DNA of 64,000 bases from Betaproteobacteria bacterium (GTDB lineage Bacteria; Pseudomonadota; Gammaproteobacteria; Burkholderiales; Usitatibacteraceae), in NCBI GenBank assembly GCA_016720855.1, contig JADKJU010000003.1, positions 1 through 64,000 on the forward strand, written 5' to 3'. A model generated the notes under the pieces. The model was not told the DNA's origin and ran no database searches. It was given only the letters and a program-made list of their open reading frames with translations. How positions within the stretch are numbered: the stretch's first letter is position 1; the number at the start of each line of letters is the position of its first letter. A program made the position numbers and the translations under genes. Positions 20,239-31,358 of the stretch are shown piece by piece.

Positions 20239-20849
20239 CAGAACGGGAGCGTGCGCTGCGCGAGGGCGTCGCGCACCGGTGCGAAGGTGCGCCGATGGAT
20301 CGCGCACGGCCCGAGCCTCGTGAGCGCCTCGAGGTGGTCCGCGGTCGGATAGCCCTTGTGGCGGGCGAACCCGTAGCCCGGAAAGCACGCGTCGAGCGCG
20401 ACCATCTCCGCGTCGCGCGTGGTCTTCGCGAGGATCGAGGCAGCCGACACGGCGGGCACCAGTCGATCGGCCTTCACCAGCGCGCGGCAGGAAAAGCGCG
20501 TTCGCGGCACGTGCAGGCCGTCCACCACGACTTCGTCGGGCTCGACGCCGAGCGCCTCGACCGCCCGCGCCATCGCCTCCAGGCTTGCGCGCAGGATGTT
20601 CATCGCGTCGATCTCCTCGACCGTGGCGGAGGCGACGGCCCAGGCCAGGGCGTCGCGCCGGATCACGATCGCGATCGCCTCGCGCCGCGCGGGATCGAGA
20701 AGCTTCGAATCCGCGAGACCTGCGATCGTGCGCGCGGGATCGAGGATCACCGCCGCCGCGAAGACCGCGCCGGCGAGCGGGCCCCGCCCGGCCTCATCGA
20801 CCCCGCACAGCCGCGAGGACAGGGTCGCCGGGGATCGCTTGCGGGGCAT
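20238..20849 (-). CDS. rnhB: Ribonuclease HII
   Basis: Cleaves RNA in RNA-DNA hybrids, including single ribonucleotides. 203 residues from ATG 20849 ([12 protein letters not shown]). Active-site motif [13 protein letters not shown] gives D18 and E19; VVVDGLH and the C-terminal substrate loop ([13 protein letters not shown]) are present. The start lies 56 bases inside the lpxB reading frame, a longer overlap than its neighbours have; a conserved order lpxB-rnhB supports it. Confidence 0.95.
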   Translation of the reverse strand: MPRKRSPATLSSRLCGVDEAGRGPLAGAVFAAAVILDPARTIAGLADSKLLDPARREAIAIVIRRDALAWAVASATVEEIDAMNILRASLEAMARAVEALGVEPDEVVVDGLHVPRTRFSCRALVKADRLVPAVSAASILAKTTRDAEMVALDACFPGYGFARHKGYPTADHLEALTRLGPCAIHRRTFAPVRDALAQRTLPF

Positions 20850-21999
20850 GGGGGGGTCCGTTCGAAAGCCAGGGGGCGAGGGCCTGCGCCACCCGCTCGT
20901 CGTTGCCGCAGCGCAGCTCGGCATGGATCGCCTCGTAGCGCGCGAGGAGCCTCACGCGCGCGGCCTTGTGGTCCAGCCAGTTACCGAGCGCCTGCTCGAG
21001 GTTCGTGGGCGTGGCATGTTCCTGCAACAGTTCCGGCACGATGAACTCGCCGGCGAGGATGTTCGGCAGCCCCACGTAGGGCAGGAGCGGGTTTCGCGTC
21101 ATCAGCCAGGCGGTGAGGGTGGGCACCTTGTAGGTGATCACCATCGGGCAGCGCGCGAGCGCACCCTCGAGGGTGGCGGTGCCGCTCGCGACGAGCGCGC
21201 AATCGGCCGCCTGCAACGCGAGCCGGGCATGGCCGAAGAGGATCGTGAGGTCGAGCCCCTGCGCCTCGCGCACGTAGAGGCGCGTCTCGAAATAGTCGCG
21301 CGTCTCGCGCGTCGCGAGCGGGACGAAGAAGCGCACCCCGGCGCGCTTGCTCGCGAGCCGCACCGCAGTGTCGATGAAGAGGTCCGCGTGCGCCTCGAGC
21401 TCACCGCGGCGGCTTCCAGGCAGGAGCGCCACCGCAGTCGCCGCCGCGCCCAGGCGCAGCTGCGCACGGGCCTGGGCGCGGTCGGGAACGAGCGGGATCT
21501 GGTCGGCCAGCGGATGGCCCACGTAGGTGGCGGCGATGCCGGCCTTCTCGTAGATCGGCGGCTCGAAGGGGAAGATCGTGAGCACGTGGTCCACCGCGCG
21601 TCCGATGGATGGCAGGCGCCCGGGACGCCACGCCCAGACCGACGGGCTCACGTAGTGCACGGTCGGGATGCCGGAGCGCTTGAGGCGCGCCTCGAGCCCC
21701 AGGTTGAAATCGGGCGCGTCGATGCCGATGAAAAGATCGGGTTTGTCGGCCGTGAGCTGCGCCCCCAGCTTCGAACGGATCCGCAGGAGCTCCGGCAGGC
21801 TCCTTATCGCCTCGACATAGCCGCGCACGGAAAGCTTGCTCATCGGCACGAGCGTCGTCGCGCCCTCCGCCATCATCGCGGGACCGGCTATGCCGTAGAA
21901 CTCGGTTCCGGGAAAGCGTTCGCGCACCGCACGCACCAGCGCCGCGCCCAGCATGTCTCCCGAGGCCTCGCCGGCGACGATGGCCACTCGGCGGGGCAT
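20794..21999 (-). CDS. lpxB: Lipid-A-disaccharide synthase
   Basis: GT19 enzyme joining UDP-2,3-diacylglucosamine and lipid X to form the lipid A disaccharide at the inner membrane. 401 residues. Opens [15 protein letters not shown], the family start; [14 protein letters not shown] and LLPGSRRGE are the conserved substrate and UDP regions. The tail beyond about residue 380 ([15 protein letters not shown]...) is extra and is the part overlapping rnhB. Starts by TGATG overlap with lpxA. Confidence 0.96.
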   Translation of the reverse strand: MPRRVAIVAGEASGDMLGAALVRAVRERFPGTEFYGIAGPAMMAEGATTLVPMSKLSVRGYVEAIRSLPELLRIRSKLGAQLTADKPDLFIGIDAPDFNLGLEARLKRSGIPTVHYVSPSVWAWRPGRLPSIGRAVDHVLTIFPFEPPIYEKAGIAATYVGHPLADQIPLVPDRAQARAQLRLGAAATAVALLPGSRRGELEAHADLFIDTAVRLASKRAGVRFFVPLATRETRDYFETRLYVREAQGLDLTILFGHARLALQAADCALVASGTATLEGALARCPMVITYKVPTLTAWLMTRNPLLPYVGLPNILAGEFIVPELLQEHATPTNLEQALGNWLDHKAARVRLLARYEAIHAELRCGNDERVAQALAPWLSNGPPHAPQAIPGDPVLAAVRGR

Positions 22000-22775
22000 C
22001 AGCGCACGATGCCCCGCGTGGAGAGGGCGAGGAAATCGACCAGCGCCTTCACTTCCGGCGCGGCCAGCGACTGCTGCTCGAGCTCCGTGCGGGCCTCGGC
22101 CAGGGTGAGGCTGGATTTGTAGAGCGTCTTGTAGGCGCGCTTCAGCGCTGCGAGCGCCTCGGGCGTGAACCCGCGGCGCTTCAGGCCCTCGCTGTTGATG
22201 CCGTGCGGGCCGCACGGGTGCCCGGCGACCGTGACGTACGGGGGAATGTCCTGAAGGATGACCGAGGAGACCCCGGCCATCACGTGCGCGCCCACCCTCA
22301 CGAACTGGTGCACGCCCGTGAATCCGCCCAGCACCACATGGTCCCCGATGTGCACGTGGCCGCCCAGCGTGGCGTTGTTGGCGAAAACCGTGTGGTTGCC
22401 GACGACGCAATCGTGCGCGATGTGGCAGTAGGCCATGATCCAGTTGTCGTCGCCGATCGTGGTCACGCCCGCGTCCTGGACCGTGCCGCGGTTGATGGAG
22501 CAGTACTCGCGGATGGTGTTGCGATCGCCGATGGAAAGTCGCGTGGGTTCGCCCTGGTACTTCTTGTCCTGGTTCGCTTCCCCGATCGAGCAGAAGTGGA
22601 AGATCCGGTTGTCGCGGCCGAGGGTCGTGTGCCCCGTCACCACGCAGTGCGCGCCGATGGAAGTCCCCTCGCCCATCTCGACGTCGCCGTCGATCACCGA
22701 GTAGGGGCCGACGCAAACGCCCGGGGCCAGCCGCGCGCGCGGGTCGATGATCGCCGTGGGATGGATGGGCTTCAT
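21999..22775 (-). CDS. lpxA: UDP-N-acetylglucosamine acyltransferase
   Basis: First enzyme of lipid A synthesis, cytosolic trimer. 258 residues: a left-handed beta-helix of hexapeptide repeats from residue 1 to about 185 (IHPTAIIDPRARLAPGVCVGPYSVIDGDVEMGEG...), followed by an alpha-helical C-terminal domain. The catalytic His region GFTGVHQFVRVGAHVM is intact. Between fabZ and lpxB in the standard lpx cluster. Confidence 0.97.
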   Translation of the reverse strand: MKPIHPTAIIDPRARLAPGVCVGPYSVIDGDVEMGEGTSIGAHCVVTGHTTLGRDNRIFHFCSIGEANQDKKYQGEPTRLSIGDRNTIREYCSINRGTVQDAGVTTIGDDNWIMAYCHIAHDCVVGNHTVFANNATLGGHVHIGDHVVLGGFTGVHQFVRVGAHVMAGVSSVILQDIPPYVTVAGHPCGPHGINSEGLKRRGFTPEALAALKRAYKTLYKSSLTLAEARTELEQQSLAAPEVKALVDFLALSTRGIVR

Positions 22776-22800
22776 GATCTGGCAGGCGCTCCGGCAGGCC

Positions 22801-23247
22801 TCACGCCACGGGGCGAAGGGCGCACATCAGCTCCGCCTCGGAGGCGACCGCCCCGTCCACCTTCGCCAGGGTCCGGTACTTGCCGATGCCGCGCGACATG
22901 CGAAGCTGCTCGACCTCGATCACGAGCTGGTCGCCGGGCTTCACCGGCCGCTTGAAGCGCGCATCGTCGATGCCGACGAAGTAATAGACGCTCCCGCCGT
23001 CGTCCTTGTGCCCCTTCGACAGGAGGCCGAGCATGGCACACGCCTGGGCCATCGCCTCGATGACCAGCACACCGGGCATGACCGCGTAGTTGGGGAAGTG
23101 CCCCGGGAAGAACGGCTCGTTGGCGGTGACGTTCTTGAGCGCCACCAGGCGCCTGTCCTTTTCCCACTCGACGATGCGATCGAGGAGCAGGAAGGGATAG
23201 CGGTGCGGCAGGTACTCCTTGATCTGGTCACTCGTCATCGGTTCCAT
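22801..23247 (-). CDS. fabZ: 3-hydroxyacyl-ACP dehydratase FabZ
   Basis: Dehydrates 3-hydroxyacyl-ACP in fatty acid elongation; shares 3-hydroxymyristoyl-ACP with LpxA/LpxD. 148 residues, hot-dog fold, catalytic H50 (FFPGHFPN) and E64 (LVIEAMAQ). The ATG at 23247 has GGGAG six bases upstream, so it is preferred to the internal ATG at 23238. The start lies 20 bases inside lpxD. Confidence 0.97.
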   Translation of the reverse strand: MEPMTSDQIKEYLPHRYPFLLLDRIVEWEKDRRLVALKNVTANEPFFPGHFPNYAVMPGVLVIEAMAQACAMLGLLSKGHKDDGGSVYYFVGIDDARFKRPVKPGDQLVIEVEQLRMSRGIGKYRTLAKVDGAVASEAELMCALRPVA

Positions 23248-24271
23248 GGTCTTCTCCCGAAGCAGACTTCCCGCGCGCGGGGCGCACGGTATCGTGCAGC
23301 CGGCGCAATTGCGCCGTGTTCCTGAGCCAGTCCGCGTGCGGCATCATCGGCACGCCCGAGGAGTAGACCCCGGCCTGCTTGATCGACTTGGTCACGAACG
23401 TCATCCCGGTGACGGTGACGCCGTCGGTGATCGTGAGATGTCCCACGAAGCCCGCGCCGCCCCCGATCACGCAATGCCGGCCGATGACCGTGCTTCCCGA
23501 GATCCCCACGCAACCGGCGATCACGGTGTGCGCCCCGATGCGGCAGTTGTGCGCCACCTGGACCTGGTTGTCGATCTTCACGCCTTCCTCGACGACGGTG
23601 TCGCCCAGCGCCCCGCGGTCGATCGTCGTGTTGGCGCCGACCTCCACGTCGTCGCCCAGCACCGCGCGGCCCACCTGCGGGATCTTCACCCAGACGCCGC
23701 GGTCGGGCGCCATGCCGAACCCGTCCGAGCCGATCACCGCCCCCGAATGCAGGATGCAGCGATTGCCCACCACGCAGCCGTCGTAGATCGTCACCCGCGG
23801 GTAGAGGATGGATTCGTCGCCGACGGCCGAGCCCTCGCCCACGACCGACCCCGCGCCGATGCGCGCGCGCTCGCCGACACGCGCCCCTGCGGCCACCACC
23901 GCGAAGGGGCCGATCTCGGCGGACGTCGCCACGCGGGCGCTCGGGTGAATCGCGGCGCTGGGGTGGACACCGGGAACCGCCGCCTTCGGCGGATGAAACA
24001 ACGCGACCGTGCGCGCGTAGTAAGCGTACGGGTTGTCGGAGACGATGCGCGCGACCGCGGTCGCACCGCTGTCGCGCGGCGCCAGGATCACGGCGGCGGC
24101 GCGCGTGGCGGCAAGCTTCGACCGGTAGCGGGGATTGGCGAGGAAGGTGATCTCGCCGGGGCCGGCCTCGTCGAGGGTCGCGACCCCGGAGATCTCGATC
24201 GCGGCATCGCCCGCCACTTCCCCGCCGAGGCGCCGGGCGATTTCCTGGAGTGTGAATCGCAAGGTGGGCAA
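23228..24271 (-). CDS. lpxD: UDP-3-O-acylglucosamine N-acyltransferase
   Basis: Third step of lipid A synthesis. 347 residues. N-terminal uridine-binding domain ([27 protein letters not shown]), a hexapeptide-repeat helix from about 105 to 300 with the catalytic His in [13 protein letters not shown], and a C-terminal helix. The last 20 residues ([17 protein letters not shown]) are a polar tail overlapping fabZ. Follows skp by 16 bases. Confidence 0.97.
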   Translation of the reverse strand: MPTLRFTLQEIARRLGGEVAGDAAIEISGVATLDEAGPGEITFLANPRYRSKLAATRAAAVILAPRDSGATAVARIVSDNPYAYYARTVALFHPPKAAVPGVHPSAAIHPSARVATSAEIGPFAVVAAGARVGERARIGAGSVVGEGSAVGDESILYPRVTIYDGCVVGNRCILHSGAVIGSDGFGMAPDRGVWVKIPQVGRAVLGDDVEVGANTTIDRGALGDTVVEEGVKIDNQVQVAHNCRIGAHTVIAGCVGISGSTVIGRHCVIGGGAGFVGHLTITDGVTVTGMTFVTKSIKQAGVYSSGVPMMPHADWLRNTAQLRRLHDTVRPARGKSASGEDHGTDDE

Positions 24272-24287
24272 GGGGCCTCGCGAGCGG

Positions 24288-24785
24288 CTACTTGTCCGCG
24301 AGCGCCTTGATGACCTTGTCCGTGATGTCGATGCGGGTGCTCGCGAACACGGCCTCCTGCACGACCAGGTCGAACTTCTCGGACTCGGCGATCTGGTTGA
24401 TGGCGCGCGTGGCGCGCTCCTGGACCTGGGCCAGCTCCTCGTTCCTGCGCAGGTTCAGGTCCTCGCGGATCTCGCGCTGCAGGCGCTGGAAGTTGCGGCT
24501 CACGTCGGCGAGCTGCCTCTCCTTCTCGCGGCGCGCCGCCTCCGGGAGCGCCACGCTGTCCTTCTCCAGGTCCGCCTGCAGGTCGCGGCCCTGCTTCTCG
24601 AACTTGGCGAGCTCGGCGTTTCGAATCGCGAACTCGCGCTCGAGCTTCTGCTGCGCGCGCCTGGCGGGCGCCGCCTCGCGGAAGACACGTTCGGTGTTCA
24701 CGAAACCGATCTTCACTTCCGCGGCCGCGGCGCCCATCACGAGGGTGCCGAGCGCAGCCGCCGCCAATCCATTGCGCCAGTTCAT
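24288..24785 (-). CDS. skp: OmpH/Skp family periplasmic chaperone
   Basis: Holds unfolded outer-membrane proteins in the periplasm for BamA. 165 residues: signal peptide 1-22 ([16 protein letters not shown]), core strand [12 protein letters not shown], then a long charged coiled coil (about 40-130) forming the tentacles, and a closing strand [13 protein letters not shown]. Lies 21 bases after bamA, the typical arrangement. Confidence 0.95.
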   Translation of the reverse strand: MNWRNGLAAAALGTLVMGAAAAEVKIGFVNTERVFREAAPARRAQQKLEREFAIRNAELAKFEKQGRDLQADLEKDSVALPEAARREKERQLADVSRNFQRLQREIREDLNLRRNEELAQVQERATRAINQIAESEKFDLVVQEAVFASTRIDITDKVIKALADK

Positions 24786-24806
24786 TTGCTCTTTAGCTCC
24801 GATGTC

Positions 24807-27104
24807 CTAGAAGATCCTGCCAAGCTGGAACTGGAAGCGTTCCAGCTTGTCGCCGGTCTGCGTCCTGAAAGGGTAGCTGAACGAGAACTTGAGCGGGCCC
24901 ACGGGCGAATCCCAGCTTGCGGCGATGCCGGCCGCGGCGCGCAGGTCGGAGGCGCTCACCTTCTGCTCGGCGCCCCACACCCAGCCGGTATCGACGTACG
25001 TGGACAGTCGCACGCTCCTGTCCTTGATGCCGGGCATCGGGAATAGAACCTCGAGGTTGGCGACGAAGCGGCGGTTGCCGCCCAGCACGTCGCCGTTGAA
25101 GTCGCGCGGGCCCAGGGAGGCCGTCTGGTACCCGCGCACCGAGCCCACCCCGCCGGCGTAGAAGTTCTTGAAGAACGGCAGCGGCTTGTCGTTGTAGCCA
25201 TCGGCGTAGCCGATCTCGCCGTTCATCAGGAACGTGAGCCAGCCCGGCCTCTCGGGGGTGTACAGGAACTGCTGCTGGAGCACGGCGCGGTAGTACTGCA
25301 GGTCCCCCGGCGGGACGCCGACCTCGAAGCCGATGTCGGTGAGCCGGCCACGCGTGGGATAGGTCAGGCTGTCGCGCGTGTCGCGCGCATAACCGAGGTT
25401 CAGGCGAAGGGTGTTGGTCTTCGAGCCGAACTGGTTCACGAAATCCAGGTAGCGGGGCGGGGCGGTCAGCGGGTCGAGCGTGAGGTCCGTGGTTTCCGCC
25501 GTGACCCCGAAGCGCAGGCCGTCGTACTCGGTGAGCGGCAGGCCGAAGTTCACGCCCACGCCCTTCGAGGATGTCTGATAGCTTGTCACCGAGAGCGTGG
25601 AGGTATCCACGTCGCGGCGGAAGAGATCGATGCCGGCCGAGACGCCGTCCACGGTCCAGTAGGGATTCACGTACGCGAGCGAATAGACCCTGTTGACCGA
25701 GCCGGAGTTCACCTGGAACGCGAGCTGGTTGCCGGAGCCGAAGATGTTCGCCTGCGAGATCGACGCGGAAATCGTGAACTTGTCCGCCTGGGAGTAGCCC
25801 ACGCCGAAGTTCAGGCTCCCGGTGTTCTTCTCCGTGACGGTCACCACCGCGTCCACCTGGTCGGCGGTGCCCGGGACGGCCGGGGTCTCGATGTTCACTT
25901 CCCCGAAGTACCCGGTGCGCTGCAGGCGTTCCTTGGACCGGGCGATCTTCTCCAGCGAATACCACGAGTTCTCGAGCTGGCGAAGCTCGCGCCGGATCAC
26001 CGCGTCCTGGGTGCGCCCGTTGCCGACGATGTTCACGCGCCGCACGTACACGCGCCGGCCGGGATCGACGAAGAAGGTGAAGCCCGCCACGCGCTTTTCC
26101 TTGTCCAGGTCCGGCACCGGATTGACGTTGGCGAAGGAATAGCCGTCGTTGCTGAGGCGGTCGGTGATGCGCTTGACGCTTTCGATGATCTTCTCGCGCG
26201 AGAAGACGTCGCCGGCGCGAAGGCTCAGCAGGCCGCGCAGCTCGGGCTCCGGGACGATCAGGTTGCCGGCGAACTTGAGCTCGCCCAGATGGAAGACCGG
26301 GCCCTCCGTGACCGAGACGCCGATGAAGATCTTCTCGCGGTCCGGCGTGATCGAGACCTGGGTGGAGTCGATGTTGAATTCGAGGTAGCCGCGGTTGAGG
26401 TAGTAGGAGCGCAGCGTCTCGAGATCGGCCGTGAGCTTCTGCTTGGAGTACTGGTCGTCCTTGGTGATCCAGGTGAGCCAGCCCGGCGTCGTGAGCTGCA
26501 TCTGGCGAAGCAGATCCTTCTCCGTGAAATCCTTCGCGCCGATGATGTTGATGTCGGCGATGCGCGTGATCTCGCCCTCCTCGATGTCGAAGCGCAGCGA
26601 CACGCGGTTCCTCTCGAGGGGCGTCACCGTGGTCTTCACCACCGAGGAGTAGAAGCCGCGCGAGGTGTACTGGCGCTTCAGTTCCTTCTCCGCCCGGTCC
26701 AGGAGCGACTTGTCGTAGATCTTCGACTCCGAGATCCCCGCCTGCTTCAGGCCGTCCTTGAGGTTGTCCTTGGTGAATTCCTTGGCGCCCTCGATCTCGA
26801 TGGTCGAAATGGCCGGGCGCTCCTGCACGAAGACCACGAGCACGTCGCCATCGGCCTCCAGCCGCACGTCGGAATAGAACCCGGTCGCGTAGAGGGCCTT
26901 GACCGACTGCGCGGCCTTGTCGTCGTCCATGCGCTCGCCCACCTTGACGGGCAGGTAGGAGAACACGGTGCCGGCCTCGGTGCGCTGCACGCCCTCGACG
27001 CGGATGTCCTTCACCACGAACGGCTGGATGGCCAGCGCCGGGAGCGCTGCCATGAGCGCGCAGGCAAGGGCGAGGCGCAAGGCGGGAAAACGGGGAGTAT
27101 TCAA
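24807..27104 (-). CDS. bamA: Outer membrane protein assembly factor BamA
   Basis: Central subunit of the BAM complex that folds beta-barrel proteins into the outer membrane. 765 residues: signal peptide (1-25, LALACALMAALPALA), five POTRA domains (about 26-425; e.g. FVVKDIRVEGVQRTEAGTVF), then a 16-strand barrel. Barrel loop 6 carries VRGYQTASLGPRD (VRGF/Y motif) and the end is QFQLGRIF with a C-terminal aromatic. Three bases after rseP. Confidence 0.97.
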   Translation of the reverse strand: MNTPRFPALRLALACALMAALPALAIQPFVVKDIRVEGVQRTEAGTVFSYLPVKVGERMDDDKAAQSVKALYATGFYSDVRLEADGDVLVVFVQERPAISTIEIEGAKEFTKDNLKDGLKQAGISESKIYDKSLLDRAEKELKRQYTSRGFYSSVVKTTVTPLERNRVSLRFDIEEGEITRIADINIIGAKDFTEKDLLRQMQLTTPGWLTWITKDDQYSKQKLTADLETLRSYYLNRGYLEFNIDSTQVSITPDREKIFIGVSVTEGPVFHLGELKFAGNLIVPEPELRGLLSLRAGDVFSREKIIESVKRITDRLSNDGYSFANVNPVPDLDKEKRVAGFTFFVDPGRRVYVRRVNIVGNGRTQDAVIRRELRQLENSWYSLEKIARSKERLQRTGYFGEVNIETPAVPGTADQVDAVVTVTEKNTGSLNFGVGYSQADKFTISASISQANIFGSGNQLAFQVNSGSVNRVYSLAYVNPYWTVDGVSAGIDLFRRDVDTSTLSVTSYQTSSKGVGVNFGLPLTEYDGLRFGVTAETTDLTLDPLTAPPRYLDFVNQFGSKTNTLRLNLGYARDTRDSLTYPTRGRLTDIGFEVGVPPGDLQYYRAVLQQQFLYTPERPGWLTFLMNGEIGYADGYNDKPLPFFKNFYAGGVGSVRGYQTASLGPRDFNGDVLGGNRRFVANLEVLFPMPGIKDRSVRLSTYVDTGWVWGAEQKVSASDLRAAAGIAASWDSPVGPLKFSFSYPFRTQTGDKLERFQFQLGRIF

Positions 27105-27107
27105 GGA

Positions 27108-28478
27108 CTAGCCCGTGAGGAGCCGATTGATGTCGTTGTAGAAGGCGAAGAACGTGAGCCCCGCGAGGATCGCGAGTCCCACGCGCTGGCCGATTTCCAT
27201 GGTGCGTTCGGATACCGGCGAGCCCTTCACGATCTCGGCAGAATAGTACACCAGGTGCCCCCCATCGAGGAGCGGGATGGGCAGCAGGTTGAGCACGCCC
27301 AGGCTCACGCTCACGAGGGCGAGGAAACCCGCGAACGATACCCAGCCCATCTGCGCGGACTGCCCTGCGTAATCGGCGATCGTGATGGGGCCGGAAAGGT
27401 TCTTCCACGACACCTCGCCCAGCAGCATCTTGCCGAGCATCTTCAGGCTGAAGATGGCGAGGTCCCACACGCGGTGCACCGCTTTCGGGATGGCGGCGAG
27501 CGGATCGTGGCGCACGGTGGTCGTCATGCGTTCCCACTCACGGCGGACCTCCGGGCCGGGCTCCACCTTGAGCAGCCCGATCCGCGATTCCCCCTCCCCC
27601 ACGCCCTCCGGCACGGCCGCGATCGCGACCCGGCCCGCGCCACGCTCGACCTCGAGCGCGAGCTTGCGTCCTGCGGAGGCGCGCACGCGCGCGGTGAACT
27701 GACCCCAGGTGGCCACGGGGTCGCCGTCGATGGACAGGATCCGGTCGCCGTCGCGCAGCCCCGCGCGCTCGCCCGCGCCGCCGGCCATGACGCGTCCCAG
27801 GATCGCCGGGACGCGCGGCGAAAAGGCCTTCAGACCCAGCTTCTGCATGAAGTCGCGGTCGAGGTCCTCCTTGTCGAGCGAGGACAGGTCGAGCGATCGC
27901 GTGACGCGGGAGCCGCCCTCGCTTTCGAACTCCAGCGCCACGTCGCCGCCGCGCACCGCTTCCTTCAGGAGCAGCCAGCGCACGTCCGACCACGTGGCCA
28001 CGGGCTCGCCCCCGATGGCGCGGATCGTGTCGCCGTTGGCGAGTCCCGCCGCGGCGGCCGCGGTGGCGCGGGGCGGGTCGCCCACCACCGGCTTCACGCC
28101 CGGGAGGCCCGTCACGTAGAGCGCCCAGTAGAGGAAGAAGGCCGCGATGAAGTTGGCGGCGGGCCCGGCCAGGACGATGGCGATGCGCTTGCCCACCGGC
28201 TGCAGGTCGAAGGCGCGCGAACGCTCCGCAGGGGCGACTGCCTCCTCGCGCGAGTCGAGCATCTTCACGAATCCGCCGAGGGGAAAGGCGGCGATCACCC
28301 ATTCCGTGCGGTCGGCGCCCGAGCGGCCGATCCACAAGGGGCGGCCGAAGCCCACCGAGAAACGCAGGATCTTCACGCCGGCGAGCCGCGCCACGATGTA
28401 GTGGCCCCATTCGTGGACGATAACGAGCAGGCCCACGGTGACCAGGAAGGAGGCGATGGTAACGAGTGCGCCTGACAT
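27108..28478 (-). CDS. rseP: Site-2 membrane metalloprotease RseP
   Basis: Intramembrane zinc protease that cuts the anti-sigma-E factor RseA and signal-peptide remnants. 456 residues from ATG 28478. HEWGH at 22-26 in the first membrane helix; two PDZ domains between about 115 and 310 (AGLANGDTIRAIGGEPVATW and AGLRDGDRILSIDGDPVATW); the second metal motif NLLPIPLLDGGHL in the third helix. Sits between dxr and bamA, as is usual. Confidence 0.96.
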   Translation of the reverse strand: MSGALVTIASFLVTVGLLVIVHEWGHYIVARLAGVKILRFSVGFGRPLWIGRSGADRTEWVIAAFPLGGFVKMLDSREEAVAPAERSRAFDLQPVGKRIAIVLAGPAANFIAAFFLYWALYVTGLPGVKPVVGDPPRATAAAAAGLANGDTIRAIGGEPVATWSDVRWLLLKEAVRGGDVALEFESEGGSRVTRSLDLSSLDKEDLDRDFMQKLGLKAFSPRVPAILGRVMAGGAGERAGLRDGDRILSIDGDPVATWGQFTARVRASAGRKLALEVERGAGRVAIAAVPEGVGEGESRIGLLKVEPGPEVRREWERMTTTVRHDPLAAIPKAVHRVWDLAIFSLKMLGKMLLGEVSWKNLSGPITIADYAGQSAQMGWVSFAGFLALVSVSLGVLNLLPIPLLDGGHLVYYSAEIVKGSPVSERTMEIGQRVGLAILAGLTFFAFYNDINRLLTG

Positions 28479-28498
28479 GGAGCCGATTCTCGCCGATT

Positions 28499-29701
28499 TC
28501 AGCCGGCGCGGCGCCCGAGGCGCGAAACTTCGCGCCGGGCGGCCTCGCGGGCTTCGCGGTCCGCCCGCCAGGCAGTCTCGAGCGAATCCAGCGGTTCGAC
28601 CGGGGTGCCGGCGAGCACGTGCTCGATCACGGCCGCGATGGCGGTGAAGGGCAGGCTGCCAGCGAGAAAGCTTTCCACGGCGATTTCGTTGGCGGCGTTG
28701 AGGATGGCCGGGGCCGTGCCTCCCCGATCTAGGGCCGAGTACGCAAGCCGCACGCACGGAAAGCGCGCGTCGTCCACGCGACCGAACTCGAGCCGGCCCA
28801 GCGCGGTGAAGTCCACCGGGGCCACGCCAGCCTCGATGCGCTCGGGCCAGGCGAGCGCGCAGGCGATGGGCGTGCGCATGTCCGGGACGCCCAGCTGCGC
28901 GATGACCGAGCCATCGTGGTACTCGACCATGGAGTGGATCACGCTCTGCGGGTGGAGCACGACCTCGATCGCCTCGCGCGGCGCGCCGAAAAGCCAGAAC
29001 GCCTCGATCACCTCCAGGCCCTTGTTCATCATGGTGGCCGAGTCCACGGAGATCTTGCGGCCCATCACCCAGTTCGGATGCGCGCAGGCCTCGTCGGGCG
29101 TGACCTGCGCCAGGCGCTCCAGGGCGGTGGCGCGGAACGGGCCGCCCGAGGCGGTGAGCAGGATGCGGCGCACGCCGGCGCGCGCGGCCTCGCCCGCGCG
29201 CCCGCAGGTGAACCCGCGGGGCAGCGACTGGAATACCGCCGAGTGCTCGCTGTCGATCGGAAGCAGCGTGCCGCCGCCCTGCGCCAGCGCGGCGAGGAAG
29301 AGCGACCCGGAGACGACCAGGGCCTCCTTGTTGGCGAGCAGCACGAGCTTGCCCGCGCGCGCCGCGGCCAGCGTTCCGGGCAGCCCCGCGGCGCCGACCA
29401 CGGCGGCCATCACCGCATCGGTCTCGGCCAGCGTCGCTACGGTCTCGAGCGCGCCCGGCCCGGCCAGCACTTCCGTGGCAACGCCCCTCGCGCGCAGCAG
29501 CTTCTGCAGGCGCTCCGCGGCCTGCTCGTCGGCCATCGCCGCGTAGCGCGGCGCGAAGCGCTCGCATTGCGTTGCGAGCTTCTCGTGGTTGCGGCCGGCC
29601 GCGAGCGCCACGACCTGGAAGCGGTCCGGATGGCGCGCGACGACGTCCAGCGTGCTCTCCCCGATCGATCCGGTGGAACCGAGGATGGTCAGGCGCTTCA
29701 T
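28499..29701 (-). CDS. dxr: 1-deoxy-D-xylulose 5-phosphate reductoisomerase
   Basis: Second step of the MEP isoprenoid pathway (EC 1.1.1.267), feeding the UppS gene two positions upstream. 400 residues. NADPH motif GSTGSIG at 8-14; [12 protein letters not shown]; metal-binding DSEHSAVFQ; flexible loop PHPNW-like [29 protein letters not shown] near the end. Overlaps the cdsA stop by four bases (ATGA). Confidence 0.97.
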   Translation of the reverse strand: MKRLTILGSTGSIGESTLDVVARHPDRFQVVALAAGRNHEKLATQCERFAPRYAAMADEQAAERLQKLLRARGVATEVLAGPGALETVATLAETDAVMAAVVGAAGLPGTLAAARAGKLVLLANKEALVVSGSLFLAALAQGGGTLLPIDSEHSAVFQSLPRGFTCGRAGEAARAGVRRILLTASGGPFRATALERLAQVTPDEACAHPNWVMGRKISVDSATMMNKGLEVIEAFWLFGAPREAIEVVLHPQSVIHSMVEYHDGSVIAQLGVPDMRTPIACALAWPERIEAGVAPVDFTALGRLEFGRVDDARFPCVRLAYSALDRGGTAPAILNAANEIAVESFLAGSLPFTAIAAVIEHVLAGTPVEPLDSLETAWRADREAREAARREVSRLGRRAG

Positions 29702-30531
29702 GCGAAGGAGAGCAGCAGTGCCGCCACGGGCAGCGTGGGGGTGAGCGCGTCGATCCGGTCGAGCACGCCGCCGTGGCCCGGCAGCAGGCCGCTGGAATCC
29801 TTGACCCCGGCGCCGCGCTTCATCCACGACTCGAAAAGGTCGCCCAGCACGGACAGCGCGGCGAGAACGAGCATCGCGAGCAGGGTGAACGCGCCCCACG
29901 CAGGCTCGAAGAGGGGCGTGAACGGTCCGGGCCTTGCGTGCGCGTACACGTCGAGCGCGGCCCCGTAGGCGAGCACGCCCAGGAGCGCGCCGAGCACGCC
30001 CTCCCAGGTCTTTCCGGGGCTGATGGCCGGCGCGAGCCGGCGCCGTCCGAAACGCCGGCCGGCGAAGTACGCGGCAATGTCGGCGACCCACACCAGCGCC
30101 GCGACCGCGAGCAGCATCCACGGGCCCGACTGGCGAAGCACCACGAGCGCGGCCCACATCGGCCAGATCACGAACCAGCCCGCGAGGCCCGAGGCCCAGG
30201 GCTCGGGGCGCAACCTGAACGCGAGCCAGGCCGGCACCGCAAAGATCCAGAAATAGGCCGACGCGACGAAGCAGGCCTGCGCGACGTTGGTGAACACGAG
30301 CGCCGGCCCCCTGAGGCACGCTGCGCCCAGGGCGAGCCCGATCGCCGCGGACAGCACCAGGAACAGCCGGCGGCCGCCGGGTGCGAACCCGCACAGGCGC
30401 GACCATTCCCAGCAGCCGATGAGCGCGATCGCCGCGGCGAATGCGGTCCACGTCACCGGCCCTGCCAGGAAGAGCATTCCCAGGACGAGGGGAAGCAGGG
30501 CGATCGCGGTGAGGACGCGCGTCTTCAGCAT
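29698..30531 (-). CDS. cdsA: Phosphatidate cytidylyltransferase
   Basis: Makes CDP-diacylglycerol from CTP and phosphatidate (EC 2.7.7.41), inner membrane. 277 residues with about eight membrane helices starting at residue 6. The CDS signature is complete near the C-terminus: [20 protein letters not shown] then GGVLDRID. Start [15 protein letters not shown] as in homologues, 19 bases after uppS. Confidence 0.96.
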   Translation of the reverse strand: MLKTRVLTAIALLPLVLGMLFLAGPVTWTAFAAAIALIGCWEWSRLCGFAPGGRRLFLVLSAAIGLALGAACLRGPALVFTNVAQACFVASAYFWIFAVPAWLAFRLRPEPWASGLAGWFVIWPMWAALVVLRQSGPWMLLAVAALVWVADIAAYFAGRRFGRRRLAPAISPGKTWEGVLGALLGVLAYGAALDVYAHARPGPFTPLFEPAWGAFTLLAMLVLAALSVLGDLFESWMKRGAGVKDSSGLLPGHGGVLDRIDALTPTLPVAALLLSFA

Positions 30532-30550
30532 GCGGCAGCCCCGGGGGCGT

Positions 30551-31318
30551 CTAGCCGACCTTGGGCTGGGGAAGCGTTGCGGCCAGCTGCTCGCTCGTGC
30601 GTCCGAAGCGCCTCTCGCGCGAGCGGTACGAGGCAATCGCCTCGTCGAGCGCTTCCTCGCCGAAGTCGGGCCAGAGAACCGGCGTGAAGTGAAACTCGGT
30701 GTAGGCGAGCTGCCAGAGCAGGAAGTTGGAGATGCGCTCCTCCCCGCCGGTGCGGACGAAGAGGTCCGGTTCGGGCGCATAGTTCATCGACAGGTAGCTC
30801 GACAGGAGCTCCTCGGTGATCTCCTGGCCGGGGAGCTCGACGCGGCAGCGGTTGGCCGCCTGCAGGATGTCCCAGCGCCCGCCATAGTTGGCCGCGACGG
30901 TGAGGACGAGGCGCTCGTTCGCGCTGGTGAGGGCCTCGGCCCGGCGTACGTGCTCCACGATGAGCGGATCGAAGCCGGACAGGTCGCCGATCACGCGGAA
31001 GCGGATGCCGTAGCCGTGGAGCTTTTCCACCTCCTGCTCGAGTGCCCTCAGGAAAAGCTGCATGAGGAAAGTGACTTCCTCGCTCGGGCGGCGCCAGTTC
31101 TCGCTCGAGAAGGCGAAGAGGGTGAGGAATTGCACGCCCCGGGCGGCGCACGACTTCACCACCTCGCGCACGGCCTCCACGCCGCGGCGGTGCCCGGCCA
31201 CGCGCGGCAGGTAGCGCTTCTTCGCCCAGCGGCCGTTGCCGTCCATGATGATGGCGACGTGGCGCGGAACGTCCCCCGGGGAAGGGATCGCGAGCGTGCT
31301 GCTCTCGAGGTCTGCCAT
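30551..31318 (-). CDS. uppS: Isoprenyl transferase (undecaprenyl diphosphate synthase)
   Basis: Cis-prenyltransferase making the C55 carrier for peptidoglycan and O-antigen. 255 residues. [15 protein letters not shown] with catalytic D26 and the DGNGRWA motif; [26 protein letters not shown] and [13 protein letters not shown] close the active site. Cytosolic, membrane-associated. Follows frr by 40 bases. Confidence 0.97.
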   Translation of the reverse strand: MADLESSTLAIPSPGDVPRHVAIIMDGNGRWAKKRYLPRVAGHRRGVEAVREVVKSCAARGVQFLTLFAFSSENWRRPSEEVTFLMQLFLRALEQEVEKLHGYGIRFRVIGDLSGFDPLIVEHVRRAEALTSANERLVLTVAANYGGRWDILQAANRCRVELPGQEITEELLSSYLSMNYAPEPDLFVRTGGEERISNFLLWQLAYTEFHFTPVLWPDFGEEALDEAIASYRSRERRFGRTSEQLAATLPQPKVG

Positions 31319-31358
31319 GGCTCTGGAAGCGGGGCGGAGGACGGTCGTCGGCCGCGCC

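Noticed and set aside
24793..27537. A 914-codon minus-strand frame across bamA
   Set aside because: Same strand but shifted frame relative to bamA, which is intact; low-complexity Arg/Gly/Pro product with no family features.
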